In this document: in pieces, positions 53,293-62,323 of the stretch
Layout of the letters: the number at the start of each line of letters is the position of its first letter
How positions within the stretch are numbered: the first letter of the stretch is position 1
Program-made: the position numbers and the translations under genes
The notes under the pieces: model-generated
The model's database searches: none
What the model saw: the letters and a program-made list of their open reading frames with translations, nothing else
Told to the model about the DNA's origin: nothing
Origin: Acidimicrobiales bacterium
GTDB taxonomy: Bacteria; Actinomycetota; Acidimicrobiia; Acidimicrobiales; SZUA-35
Assembly: GCA_041394265.1 (NCBI GenBank)
Contig: JAWKIO010000005.1
Location: 186,001-250,000, forward strand
DNA: 64,000 nucleotides
Direction: 5' to 3'

Positions 53293-53934
53293 ATGACCGA
53301 CTCACCCGATGACGCCACCAGCACCCAGCCGGCCCATCGGCCCTCGCGACGAAACAACATCATCGACGCGGCGATCCGTCTGTTTGCGCAGAAGGGCTAC
53401 GTCGACGCCGCGATCAGCGATGTCGCCCAGGAGGCCGACGTGGTCGCGACGGCGATCTACTACCACTTCTCCGGCAAGGAGGAGCTCTATGGCGCGTGCA
53501 TCACGAGAGTGTTCGAGTCGATCAGCAACGTGGCCGACCAGGCACGACGATCCGTCGGCGACGGCAGCGGGCCCGACATCACCCCCGTCATCGACGCCGT
53601 CTGGGAGTGGATCGATGAACACCCCGATGAGGCCGCGCTGCTCCATCTCCAGCTGCCCGGCGCCACACGACAGATCACCAAACTTCGCCAGGACTTCGAG
53701 GACAAGCACGTCCAGCGAGCGTTCGGCTACCTGGGCGAGTCCACGTCACGGGGTCGAGTCTCGGCGGCACGGCGAAGTGTCGAGTCGCTCACGGTTCGCA
53801 CGCTGATCGACGTGTTGATCTCGGTCCACACCATGCACCGGGCCGATAGCCCGCTCAGCAACGAGTCAGGCGCCAAGCTCCGCCAGGCGCTGCACGCACT
53901 CGCCGGCCGCCTCGTCATCGACTCATCGTCGTAG
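53293..53934 (+). CDS. TetR-family transcriptional regulator (twin 2)
   Basis: 213-residue TetR with HTH PAHRPSRRNNIIDAAIRLFAQKGYVDAAISDVAQEADVVATAIYYHFSGKEELY and a helical C-terminal domain (DEHPDEAALLHLQLPGATRQI typical). Its start is 7 bp from that of the divergent twin, so the two promoters must overlap the partner's coding sequence. The palindrome TAGTGGAGTCATCCACTA, 285 bp downstream of its stop and upstream of the PEP-enzyme gene, is a candidate operator for it. Confidence 0.88.
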   Translation: MTDSPDDATSTQPAHRPSRRNNIIDAAIRLFAQKGYVDAAISDVAQEADVVATAIYYHFSGKEELYGACITRVFESISNVADQARRSVGDGSGPDITPVIDAVWEWIDEHPDEAALLHLQLPGATRQITKLRQDFEDKHVQRAFGYLGESTSRGRVSAARRSVESLTVRTLIDVLISVHTMHRADSPLSNESGAKLRQALHALAGRLVIDSSS

Positions 53935-54218
53935 GCAAACGTCGGTCGGCCGCCCCCCAGCGCTGGATCTCGCCCTGCATGGTGCGGATCTTCGTCGTCT
54001 GACCGCGAGCGAAGACCACCTCGTCGATCGCTCTCGACTCGACGCTCGAGGGTGCCCTCCCCCCTCAACGAGCCGAACGACGCATCGCCACGGTGGGTGG
54101 GGTGTCGATGCAGGCGCCCTTCGACCCCGCGTCCCGGCCGGCGGACAGGTAGCTCGCAGCGATACATCACGTCATGGTCGAGATTTCACCACAGTGATTC
54201 GAGATCGCACTCGATCGT
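53935..54218. other. Intergenic stretch, no gene seen
   Basis: About 285 bp between the TetR and PEP-enzyme genes. The minus strand near 53950-54040 reads DEVVFARGQTTKIRTMQGEIQRWGAADRRL without a start, possibly the tail of a lost gene. No repeat or RNA gene recognised. Confidence 0.35.
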
Positions 54219-54236
54219 TAGTGGAGTCATCCACTA
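54219..54236. promoter_or_regulatory. Palindromic operator upstream of PEP-utilising enzyme gene
   Basis: TAGTGGAGTCATCCACTA: perfect 7-bp arms around GTCA, ending 11 bp before the ATG at 54248. It has the same 7-4-7 layout as the operator at 48239-48256. It lies between a TetR gene and the PEP-enzyme gene, and the ATG has no Shine-Dalgarno site, so a leaderless, repressor-controlled transcript is likely. Confidence 0.5.
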
Positions 54237-54247
54237 GTTTCTTGTGA

Positions 54248-56578
54248 ATGACTGGTGAAATCGGGAAAACAATTGCCACCGCCGTTCACGAGGCCACGGC
54301 AGCGAAGAACGGACTCGCCGTCGCCGCTGCGTTGAACTGCATCGAGCCGGCGGCGCTCGCCGAGTTCTTCCACGTGCGACTGACCGGTCACGCCGATGCC
54401 ATCGCCCTCGGCACGGGCCTCCCGGCGTCACCCGGCGCGGCGAGCGGTGCCATCGTCCTCAGCGCCGACGCCGCCATGGCGGCAGGCGACCAGGGCCGCG
54501 ACGTCATCCTCGTTCGCAGCGAGACCACTCCCGACGACGTCCTCGGCATGCAGGCCTCCCGCGGCATCCTCACCGTCCGAGGCGGGCTCGTCAGCCACGC
54601 CGCGGTCGTCGCACGTGGCTGGGGCATTCCCGCCGTCGTCGGTGCTGCCGACGTCCACATCGACGGCGACACGGTCACGATCAACGACACGGTCCTACGG
54701 GCCGGCGACGAGATCACGATCGACGGCAGCACCGGCGAGATCTACGCCGGGCGACTCGAGACCTTCGGGTCGGTGCCGCCACCCGAACTCGACACGCTGT
54801 TGGCCTGGGCCGACACCGTCGCCCGCGGCAGCGTGCAGGTGCGGGCCAATGCCGACACCGAGGGCGACGCCAGCCACGGTCGCGAGCTCGGCGCCCAGGG
54901 CATCGGCCTCTGCCGGACCGAGCACATGTTCCTCGCCCACGACCGGCTCCCCATCATGCGGCGCTACATCCTCAGCAACGATCCCGCCACCGAGCAGGCG
55001 GCACTCGACGAACTCGAGGCGGCGCAGGTCCACGACTTCGAGCGGCTGCTCGACGCCATGGATGCCCTCCCGGTCACCGTGCGCCTGCTCGACCCACCGC
55101 TCCACGAGTTCCTGCCCGATCTCCTCGACCTCACGGCCCGCGAGGCGAATGGCACCCTGACCGACGCCCAACGGGTCGAACTCACCGCCGTCCGTCGCCT
55201 CCATGAGACCAACCCGATGATCGGCACCCGAGGGGTCCGTCTCGGGCTCGTGCGCAGCGGCCTGTACCAGATGCAGGTGCGAGCCCTCTGCCAGGCCGCT
55301 GCGAAATTGCTCGCGCAGGGCAAGCAGCCACGGGTCGAGATCATGATCCCCCTCGTGGTCGATGCCGAGGAGCTGCGGATCACCCGCAAGTGGGTCTGCG
55401 AGGTCCTCGACGAGCTCGGGTTCGGCGACCTCAGCTCCGAAGCGGTCACGGTGGGCGCCATGATCGAAACGCCCCGCGCCGCTCTCACCGCCAAGGCGCT
55501 GGCCGAGCATGCCGACTTCTTCTCGTTCGGCACCAACGACCTGACGCAGATGACCTATGCCTTCAGCCGAGACGACGTCGAGGCTCGGCTCCTGCCTGCC
55601 TACCAGTCACTCGGCATCCTCGATGCCAACCCGTTCGCCGAACTCGACCAGGACGGCGTCGGCGAGCTCGTCCGCATCGGATGCGAGGCCGCTCGTTCGG
55701 CCAAGTCGACGATCAAGCTCGGTGTCTGCGGCGAGCATGCCGGCCACCCGGCATCGGCCGATTTCCTCGTGCGTCTCGGGGTCGACTCGGTCAGCTGCTC
55801 GCCGTTCCGTGTGCCGATGGCACGACTCGGCGTGGCTCAGGCCCTCTTGGCGTGCGGCCGAGTACACATCAACGACATCGAGTTCAGCTACGACGCCACA
55901 GCGTCGGACGAGGCGAGCAGCGAGACCGACGGCTCGACCATCGATCTGTCGTCCGATGACGATGCCCTCGACATCTCGGTCGAGGTCGACGAGGCCTTGG
56001 TCCTGCACACCATGCGTGTCCGTGGCTTCGTCACCAGCAACGGATTCAAGGAAAGCATCGGCAGCCATCCCGCCGACCTGCTCGACCAGCTGATCGAGGC
56101 CGGGCATGTCCGCTACCTCGAAGCCCGCGACATGTTCAGCCTGATGCCCGGTGGCCGGGAACGACAGGAACAGCTCCTCGCCGACTACGCCACCCCAGAT
56201 CTCCAGAGCGGTCTCGCCGAGCCCTACCACGAGTTCCTCACGCTCAACGACGAGTTCAAGCAGCTGTGCACCGAGTGGCAGATGCGAGGCGACCAACCCA
56301 ACGACCATGCCGATGCCGAGTACGACCAGACGTGTGTCGATCGTCTGTCGAACCTCGCCCAACGGGCCACTCCCGTAGTCGAGAGCATCGCCGCAGCACT
56401 CCCCCGCTTCGCCCGCTACAACCAGCGGCTCGGCGTCGCCGCCGACCTCGTTGCCAACGGTGAGACCAAGCGGTTCACCGGCGTGATGTGCGAGTCGTTC
56501 CACGACATCTGGATGGAACTGCACGAGGATCTGATCGTGTTGCAGGGCATCGACCGCAAGGTCGAAGGAAGCTTCTGA
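54248..56578 (+). CDS. PPDK-like PEP-utilising enzyme lacking the ATP-grasp domain
   Basis: 776-residue protein related to the C-terminal half of pyruvate, phosphate dikinase. Order: a short helical start, the swivelling phosphohistidine domain (about 55-165; His117 in TVRGGLVSHAAVVARGWGIPAVVG), then the PEP/pyruvate TIM barrel (about 180-545; ELGAQGIGLCRTEHMFL, NPMIGTRGVRLG, FSFGTNDLTQMTYAFSRDD, catalytic Cys in GVCGEHAGHP). The N-terminal ATP-binding half of PPDK (about 340 residues) is missing. A C-terminal extension of about 215 residues contains a winged-helix-like segment (VLHTMRVRGFVTSNGFKESI) and a helical domain. It needs a separate phosphate-donor protein or works as a phosphotransferase. 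Mycobacterial Rv1127c encodes the converse half. Confidence 0.85.
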   Translation: MTGEIGKTIATAVHEATAAKNGLAVAAALNCIEPAALAEFFHVRLTGHADAIALGTGLPASPGAASGAIVLSADAAMAAGDQGRDVILVRSETTPDDVLGMQASRGILTVRGGLVSHAAVVARGWGIPAVVGAADVHIDGDTVTINDTVLRAGDEITIDGSTGEIYAGRLETFGSVPPPELDTLLAWADTVARGSVQVRANADTEGDASHGRELGAQGIGLCRTEHMFLAHDRLPIMRRYILSNDPATEQAALDELEAAQVHDFERLLDAMDALPVTVRLLDPPLHEFLPDLLDLTAREANGTLTDAQRVELTAVRRLHETNPMIGTRGVRLGLVRSGLYQMQVRALCQAAAKLLAQGKQPRVEIMIPLVVDAEELRITRKWVCEVLDELGFGDLSSEAVTVGAMIETPRAALTAKALAEHADFFSFGTNDLTQMTYAFSRDDVEARLLPAYQSLGILDANPFAELDQDGVGELVRIGCEAARSAKSTIKLGVCGEHAGHPASADFLVRLGVDSVSCSPFRVPMARLGVAQALLACGRVHINDIEFSYDATASDEASSETDGSTIDLSSDDDALDISVEVDEALVLHTMRVRGFVTSNGFKESIGSHPADLLDQLIEAGHVRYLEARDMFSLMPGGRERQEQLLADYATPDLQSGLAEPYHEFLTLNDEFKQLCTEWQMRGDQPNDHADAEYDQTCVDRLSNLAQRATPVVESIAAALPRFARYNQRLGVAADLVANGETKRFTGVMCESFHDIWMELHEDLIVLQGIDRKVEGSF

Positions 56579-56583
56579 GCCGT

Positions 56584-57555
56584 TCAGAGCTCGCCCAAGC
56601 GAACGAGGGTGTGACGGAGGCGGTCGCGACCGATGGTCTCGACCGTGTCGTCGCCGTAGTGCCGATAGGCCCCTTCGATCACCATGATGAGGAACAGGTA
56701 GAGGTCGTAGAGCAGGCGTCGCTCTCGCTCGGCATCGATGGTGACCATCGCCGAGCCGTATGCAGCGATGAACGAGGCATCGGACGCCTTCGTGTAGAAC
56801 TGGGCCTCCATCAGCGGATCGGCCCACAATGCACGCTCGAAGTCGATCACCCCGCTCACCGCGAGTGTCTCGGGATCGATGAACACGTTGGAGTCCCAGA
56901 GATCCCAGTGCACGAATCGACGCACCGTGACCTCGTCGAGCGCGGCGCGACGCTCGGCGATCAATGACCGGACCCGGTCGTCGGCGATCCCCAGATCGAC
57001 GTCCTTCGCTTCTCGATCGGCCAGCAGGTCGTCGATCAGGTGGGCGAAGCAGTCGCCCCACGAATCGAATGACGGCGCCGACGGGGCCCCGAGTCCGAAG
57101 CCGGTGTGCGTAATGTCGTGGAGCTGCCGGAGGTGCACGGCGAGCTGTGCGTCGATGTGCTCCTGCTGCTCGGCGTCGAGTGTGGGGCGCAGCTCGCTGA
57201 GGAGCACGCCGAAGCAACGCTCCATCACGAACAGCGAGCTCGGGACGCGTCGACACGAGGTGTCCGACCAAAGCACGGCGGGAACGGGGATGGCCGTTCG
57301 TTCACCGGCCAGCTGCAGCGCAGCAACTTCGGTGGCCATGAGGTCATGCTCGTAGCGCATGACCGTCACCTCCGGAGGTGGCGCCACCTTGAGCACCGCC
57401 TGGCGTCCGTCGTCGAGACCGAGCCGGTAGGCCGCGTTGAACCATCCCTCGGTGGCCTCGTTGAACTCGACGAGGGCGACGTTCGGCCCAAAGGCGTCGG
57501 CCACGATCGCCGCAGCAATGTCTTGGGAGACGACGGTCTTGGAGATGCTGCGCAT
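56584..57555 (-). CDS. Aminoglycoside-phosphotransferase-family kinase
   Basis: 323-residue APH/choline-kinase-fold enzyme: LKVAPPPEV (ATP-lysine strand), HDLMATEVAALQL, catalytic loop FVHWDLWDSNVFIDPE and metal-binding IDFERALWADPLMEAQF. The substrate may be a small hydroxylated metabolite; true antibiotic resistance is not indicated. ATG 57555 is chosen near the start of the conserved region; a longer start exists. It is convergent with the PEP-enzyme gene and divergent from the small hydrolase gene. Confidence 0.85.
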   Translation of the reverse strand: MRSISKTVVSQDIAAAIVADAFGPNVALVEFNEATEGWFNAAYRLGLDDGRQAVLKVAPPPEVTVMRYEHDLMATEVAALQLAGERTAIPVPAVLWSDTSCRRVPSSLFVMERCFGVLLSELRPTLDAEQQEHIDAQLAVHLRQLHDITHTGFGLGAPSAPSFDSWGDCFAHLIDDLLADREAKDVDLGIADDRVRSLIAERRAALDEVTVRRFVHWDLWDSNVFIDPETLAVSGVIDFERALWADPLMEAQFYTKASDASFIAAYGSAMVTIDAERERRLLYDLYLFLIMVIEGAYRHYGDDTVETIGRDRLRHTLVRLGEL

Positions 57556-57643
57556 CGGTGCATTCTGGCGCACATCCCGATCGCCGACCTCGTGGATCAG
57601 GTCGACCTCTCGGGCGCCATCGTCGTCGCCTAGCGTTGTCGGC

Positions 57644-58234
57644 ATGTCGACCCGAGTCCTCGTCCTTCCCGGCTACTCGACGTCGGACCACGCCACGCAG
57701 GTCATTCGGTCGTCCCTGGCGCTGGCCGGCCATACGCCGCACCGATGGAGGCTCGGCCGCAACGAAGGCCCGAGCCCGTCGACCACCGCTGCGCTCGCCG
57801 AACGGTTGGAGGAGCTGCATGACCGCGACGGTCGACCCGTGGCGCTCGTCGGCTGGAGTCTCGGCGGTCTCTACGCCCACTGGTTGGCGGCGGCAACGCC
57901 GCACCTCGTTCACAGCGTGACCTCACTGGGCAGCCCACTTCGGTCTGCCGATCGAACGCCTCGCCGGCTCGCCGTGCCCGTCACCTCGGTCTTCACCCGC
58001 GGCGACCGCGTGGTGCCGTGGACGATGTCGCTGGTCGACCCCACCCATCCCCGCCATGAGAACATCGAAGTGCGTGGTACGCACCTCACGCTCGGTATCG
58101 ACCCCGCCGTGCTGTGGCTGATCAGCGACCGAGTGGCCCAGAACCCGGCGACGTGGCGGCCATTCTCCCCACCGTTCCCCTTCCGCCTCGCCTACCCGAC
58201 ACCGGATCACGTCGCGTCGCCACCAGCCGCCTGA
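57644..58234 (+). CDS. Small alpha/beta hydrolase
   Basis: 196-residue hydrolase-fold protein starting STRVLVLPGYSTSDHATQ, with nucleophile elbow ALVGWSLGGLYAHWLA (Ser), acid in FTRGDRVVPW and His in RGTHLTLGIDPAV, so the triad is complete. It is shorter than common family members and lacks most of the lid. The layout resembles lipase/esterase-like proteins of unknown substrate (RBBP9/YdeN or lipase-2 style). ATG 57644. The Pro-rich C-terminus is probably disordered. Confidence 0.8.
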   Translation: MSTRVLVLPGYSTSDHATQVIRSSLALAGHTPHRWRLGRNEGPSPSTTAALAERLEELHDRDGRPVALVGWSLGGLYAHWLAAATPHLVHSVTSLGSPLRSADRTPRRLAVPVTSVFTRGDRVVPWTMSLVDPTHPRHENIEVRGTHLTLGIDPAVLWLISDRVAQNPATWRPFSPPFPFRLAYPTPDHVASPPAA

Positions 58235-58309
58235 TCGACCAACCAGTTCTCAGGAAGTTCACGGCGAGGTCTCGGCACCGGCAGAGGTTGGTGGCGTTCC
58301 CTGGCGCAC

Positions 58310-59608
58310 ATGCGCTTTCGATCGTCCCCAATCCACCTCACCCTCGCCGCCATCGTGGCGATCGCCGGATGCACCACCCCAGTGTCATCGACCGAGGAGG
58401 CCCTCGCCGCCGACTCGGCGAGCGTCGAACCGACCACTGCGGCATCGGTCGTCGCCGACCTGTCAGGATCGCTCTTCGACGCCGATGTGGTCCACGTCAT
58501 CGACATCAGCGCCGATGACGACGCCATCCGATCGGCCGTCGAGCGGTATCTCGCCGACGGTGAGAAGGAATGGATCAGCGCCACCGTCACGATCGATGGA
58601 TTCACCTACGAGAACGTGGGGCTTCGACTCAAGGGAAACTCGTCGCTACGCGACATCACCGCCGATGCGGCGCCCGAGGAGCTGCCGTGGCTGATCCGGC
58701 TGGACGAGTATGTCGAGGGCCAGCAGCACGAGGGCTACACCGAACTCGTGGTGCGCTCCAACAACACCGAGACTGCCCTCAACGAAGCCGTCGCCCTCGA
58801 GCTCCTCGCCGAGGCGGGGCTGGCCAGCCAGTCGGCCGTCGCCACCTCGCTCAGCGTCAACGACAGCGAGCCCACCCTTCGGCTGGTCATCGAGCATCCC
58901 GACGACACCTGGATGTCCGAGCAGTTCGCCGACGACGGTGCGCTCTACAAGGCCGAGAGCACTGGCGACTACTCCTACCGCGGCACCGACTCGGAGGCCT
59001 ATGACGAGGTGTTCGATCAAGAGGCTGGGAAGGACACCACCGACCTCACGCCGCTGATCGAGTTCCTCGACTTCGTGAACAACAGCGACGAAGAGACGTT
59101 CGCCGACGAGCTTGGCGACCACCTCGACGTCGAGGCGTTCGCCCGCTATCTCGCCATGATGGAGCTCGTCGACAACTTCGACGACATCGACGGTCCCGGC
59201 AACAACTCCTACCTCTTCTACGACGCCGAGACCGAGAGGTTCACCGTGGTTCCGTGGGACCTGAACCTCGCCTTCGGTGTGACGCAGGGTGGGCCGGGCG
59301 GCGGAGGCCCGGCGGGCCGCGACGGCGACCCGAACGCGGCGCGACCCGGTGGGATGCCACCGGGAGGAGCCGCTGGCCCCGGCAGCATGGGCGGCTCGAA
59401 TCCGCTTGTCGAACGCTTCCTCGCCGTCGACGAGTTCGCGGCGCTCACCGACGCTGCGCTCGACCAACTCCAGAGCGACCTCTTCGACAGCGGTCGCGCC
59501 GAGGAGATCCTCGATCGCTGGACCGGCGTGCTCGAGACCGTCCCCGAACTGATCGACGCCGACACCGTCGCCGCCGAAGCCGCCACCATCCGAGAGGCAC
59601 TCTCATGA
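58310..59608 (+). CDS. CotH-family spore-coat-kinase-like lipoprotein
   Basis: 432-residue exported protein. Signal peptide with lipobox AIAGC (Cys21). The CotH kinase-like domain (about 60-350) has NVGLRLKGNSSLRD, the AVALELLAEAGL helix, and the metal-site region GNNSYLFYDAETERFTVVPWDLNLAFG with Asp and Asn. CotH proteins are atypical protein kinases. A glycine/proline-rich insert (about 325-365) is unusual. First gene of a CotH-NAGPA-glycosyltransferase set, likely modifying cell-surface polymers. The stop overlaps the next start (ATGA). Confidence 0.88.
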   Translation: MRFRSSPIHLTLAAIVAIAGCTTPVSSTEEALAADSASVEPTTAASVVADLSGSLFDADVVHVIDISADDDAIRSAVERYLADGEKEWISATVTIDGFTYENVGLRLKGNSSLRDITADAAPEELPWLIRLDEYVEGQQHEGYTELVVRSNNTETALNEAVALELLAEAGLASQSAVATSLSVNDSEPTLRLVIEHPDDTWMSEQFADDGALYKAESTGDYSYRGTDSEAYDEVFDQEAGKDTTDLTPLIEFLDFVNNSDEETFADELGDHLDVEAFARYLAMMELVDNFDDIDGPGNNSYLFYDAETERFTVVPWDLNLAFGVTQGGPGGGGPAGRDGDPNAARPGGMPPGGAAGPGSMGGSNPLVERFLAVDEFAALTDAALDQLQSDLFDSGRAEEILDRWTGVLETVPELIDADTVAAEAATIREALS

Positions 59609-60663
59609 CGCTTGCGAACCCGATGCCACCGATCGAGCGATCCACCTCCCCGACGCCCACTGGACCGACCCACCCTCGTTCCCGTCGACGCAGGACCGTG
59701 CTCCGTTCGGTCCTCGCCGCCGTTGGCATCGCCGTCGTTGCTGCCCTCGGCACCGCGTGGTGGGCCCTCGACCGCTTCGTGATCGACCATGTCGAGATCG
59801 CCGACGTCGCGGCCTACGAATCGTCGGTGCTCGATGCGACGACCGATGCGGCCGCGTCCTCGACGCCCGCCGACACGAGCGGCTCATCTGACCCGGTCGA
59901 GGCAGGCGAGGCCACGATCACCGCGACCAGCTACCAGGCGGGTGGCACGAGCATCGAGATCTCGACCGTGGTCACAGGCTCGGGGAGTGACACGGTGACC
60001 TACTACGTCGCCGACGTCGTCGTCGACGACGCAACGAAGGTGCGGGCCGGCTTCGCCGACAACTCGTTCGGGACGAACATCGTTGCCAACACTTCCGACA
60101 TTGCCGAGTCCTACGACGCCGTCTTCGCGATCAACGGGGACTATTACGGGTTCCGCGACTCGGGCATCGTCATCCGCAACGGGGTCGCCTACCGCGACGA
60201 CGGCATCCGGACCGGCCTCGTCATGTACGTCGACGGCACGATGGCGGTCTACGACGAGACCGCGACCAGCGCCGACGAACTCCTCGCCGCCGGCGCCTGG
60301 AACACCTGGTCGTTCGGCCCGGCGATCGTCGACGACGGCGCGGTGCTCGACGGGATCGAGGACGTCGAGGTCGACACGAACTTCGGCAACCACTCGATCC
60401 AGGGGGTCCAGCCTCGCACGGGCATCGGCGTGATCGACGACAACCACTTCGTGTTCGTCGTGGTCGACGGCCGCAGCACGGGCTACAGCCGGGGCGTGAC
60501 GATGACCGAGTTCGCCGACATCTTCGTCGAGCTCGGTGCCACCACCGCCTACAACCTCGACGGCGGCGGCTCTTCGACCATTTACTTCGACGGCGAGCTG
60601 GTCAACAACCCGCTCGGCAAGAACCGCGAACGCGGTACCAGCGACATCATCTACATCGGCTGA
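59605..60663 (+). CDS. Phosphodiester glycosidase-like membrane protein (NAGPA domain)
   Basis: 352-residue protein: basic N-terminus, one membrane anchor (about 31-53), a Ser/Thr/Ala-rich linker, then a NAGPA domain (about 110-350) with AINGDYYGFRDSG, the FGPAIVDDG strand, GIGVIDDNHFVFVVVDGRSTGYS and NLDGGGSSTIYFDGELVNNP. The family cleaves GlcNAc-1-phosphodiester bonds on exopolymers. ATG 59605 overlaps the CotH stop. The NAGPA, CotH and GT2-GtrA trio suggests processing or assembly of a phosphoglycan at the envelope. Confidence 0.9.
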   Translation: MTLANPMPPIERSTSPTPTGPTHPRSRRRRTVLRSVLAAVGIAVVAALGTAWWALDRFVIDHVEIADVAAYESSVLDATTDAAASSTPADTSGSSDPVEAGEATITATSYQAGGTSIEISTVVTGSGSDTVTYYVADVVVDDATKVRAGFADNSFGTNIVANTSDIAESYDAVFAINGDYYGFRDSGIVIRNGVAYRDDGIRTGLVMYVDGTMAVYDETATSADELLAAGAWNTWSFGPAIVDDGAVLDGIEDVEVDTNFGNHSIQGVQPRTGIGVIDDNHFVFVVVDGRSTGYSRGVTMTEFADIFVELGATTAYNLDGGGSSTIYFDGELVNNPLGKNRERGTSDIIYIG

Positions 60664-60677
60664 CAGGACGCACGACG

Positions 60678-61763
60678 ATGGTCATCCTCATTCCCGCCTA
60701 TGAACCGGGCGAACGTCTCATCGAACTGATCGAGTCGATCAACCGGGCACGGATCGCCCAGCATCTGGTCATCGTCGACGACGGCTCGGGAGCATCGCAT
60801 GCACCGATCTTCGACCACGCTGTCCGCCTGGGCGCCACGGTGCTCCGCTACCCGGGCGCCGGCGCATCGGTCAACCGTGGCAAAGGCGTTGCTCTCAAGT
60901 TCGGTCTGGCGAGGATTGCCGAGGCGTTTCCGGACGAACCCATCGTCAGCGCCGACTGCGATGGCCAGCACACGGTCAACGACATCGCCAAGGTTGCCGA
61001 TGCCCTCGCCACCGGCACTGCACCGCTCGTGCTCGGCTCCCGGGCCTTCACGGGGGCCGTGCCGCTTCGCAGCCGATTCGGCAACGTCGCCACACGCCTC
61101 GTGTTCGCCGTCGCCACGCGATCGCCCATCGGGGATACCCAGACCGGGCTTCGGGCGTTCCGCCCCGAACTCCACGATTGGCTGCAGTCCATCGACGGTG
61201 ACCGCTTCGAATATGAGCTCCACATGCTGCTGCGGGCGAAGCGAGACGGTGTGGAGATCGTCGAAGTCCCGATCGAGACGATCTACCTCGACCAGAACGC
61301 GTCGTCACACTTCCGGCCGCTCGTTGATTCTGCGCGGGTCTACTGGCCGATCGTGAAGTACAGCGTGTCGTCGCTCGCCGCGTTCGCCGTCGACTTCGGT
61401 GTCCTCTTCGCGACCATGGCCCTGACCCATCGCCTCCTGTTGTCCGTCGTCGCCGCCCGAACGATCAGCGCCTCGTTCAACTTCGTCTGCAACCGCAACC
61501 TCGTCTTCGGCCGCGACGATGGCCCGTGGCGGCCGGCTGCGGCGCGATACGGCTCACTCGTCCTCGCGCTCCTCTCCGCCAACTACGTGGTGCTCCGAGT
61601 CCTCACCTCGCTGGGACTTGGACTCGCGATCGCCAAGGTCATCACCGAGGCGACGCTGTTCACCGTGGCGTATCAGGTGCAGCGGCGGGTCGTCTTCGAA
61701 CCTCGAGCACTCGACCAGTCCCGCGCCTCGACATCCGAGCGCAAGATCACCGCCGCCAGCTGA
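60678..61763 (+). CDS. GT2 glycosyltransferase fused to GtrA-like flippase domain
   Basis: 361-residue fusion. N-terminal GT-A domain (about 1-215): LIPAYEPGERL, IVDDGSG, SADCDGQHTVND (DxD-like metal site), GDTQTGLRAF, YELHMLLRAK. C-terminal GtrA domain (about 225-345) with four TM helices and FNFVCNRNLVFGR. The enzyme probably makes undecaprenyl- or polyprenyl-phosphate-sugar and the GtrA part flips it. The fusion is common in low- and high-GC Gram-positives beside NAGPA and CotH proteins. It lies 14 bp behind the NAGPA gene. Confidence 0.92.
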   Translation: MVILIPAYEPGERLIELIESINRARIAQHLVIVDDGSGASHAPIFDHAVRLGATVLRYPGAGASVNRGKGVALKFGLARIAEAFPDEPIVSADCDGQHTVNDIAKVADALATGTAPLVLGSRAFTGAVPLRSRFGNVATRLVFAVATRSPIGDTQTGLRAFRPELHDWLQSIDGDRFEYELHMLLRAKRDGVEIVEVPIETIYLDQNASSHFRPLVDSARVYWPIVKYSVSSLAAFAVDFGVLFATMALTHRLLLSVVAARTISASFNFVCNRNLVFGRDDGPWRPAAARYGSLVLALLSANYVVLRVLTSLGLGLAIAKVITEATLFTVAYQVQRRVVFEPRALDQSRASTSERKITAAS

Positions 61764-61771
61764 CCGATGCG

Positions 61772-62155
61772 TCAGCGACTCGTGACCTGCTTGATCGCCT
61801 GCTCGGCTTGGCTGTGGCTCCCGACGAAGAGGATGCGCTCATCCGAGTGGGCGTTGGAAGCGAGGCGCTCCAACTGCAACTTCAGCGTGGTCGTCCCGAC
61901 GACGAGGACGCCGCGGCGCATTCCTTGCTCGACCGAGTAGGCCATCAGCTGCTCGTGGGTGGCCTGGACCTCCGGGGTCTGCAGCACCGAGCCGAGCATG
62001 TCGCCAACCACGACGAACCCGGGTTCGGCCTGGTCGACCACGTCGACGAACGCTTCCGCCCAGCTCGCTGCATCGTCAGCGGTCCAGTGTCCGGCCATCG
62101 CGAAGTCGATCCGGTTGCGGTCCGAGTCAAACGAGAGGGTGTAGGCATCGGGCAT
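61772..62155 (-). CDS. Small SpoIIAA/STAS-like protein
   Basis: 127-residue soluble protein: YTLSFDSDRNRIDFAMAGHWTADDAASWAEAFVDVVDQAEPGFVVVGDMLGS, then a long helix and LVVGTTTLKLQLERLASNAHSDERILFVGSHSQAEQAI. The beta-alpha pattern resembles SpoIIAA-like/STAS domains (lipid- or anti-sigma-interacting), but no phosphorylatable Ser site is clear. The function is unknown. ATG 62155. It is convergent with the GT2-GtrA gene (8 bp gap) and divergent from the SH3 lipoprotein gene. Confidence 0.7.
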   Translation of the reverse strand: MPDAYTLSFDSDRNRIDFAMAGHWTADDAASWAEAFVDVVDQAEPGFVVVGDMLGSVLQTPEVQATHEQLMAYSVEQGMRRGVLVVGTTTLKLQLERLASNAHSDERILFVGSHSQAEQAIKQVTSR

Positions 62156-62323
62156 GGTGCGCACCTTCTCCAGCGGTGTCGAGGAACGTGAGGCCGTTCG
62201 TTTCAGCCTCGGACGATCCCCACCCACCATGAGTCGAACGAGCGCCCTTCGGCCCTGTTCGCTCGCGGCCGCGAGGAGCGATGCTCGAACTGACCAGAGC
62301 TGATCTCGTGGATGGGGGCCGGT

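Noticed and set aside
56584..57555. Antibiotic-resistance aminoglycoside phosphotransferase
   Set aside because: The fold is APH-like but the sequence is of the broad metabolic kinase type; nothing in the context supports resistance.
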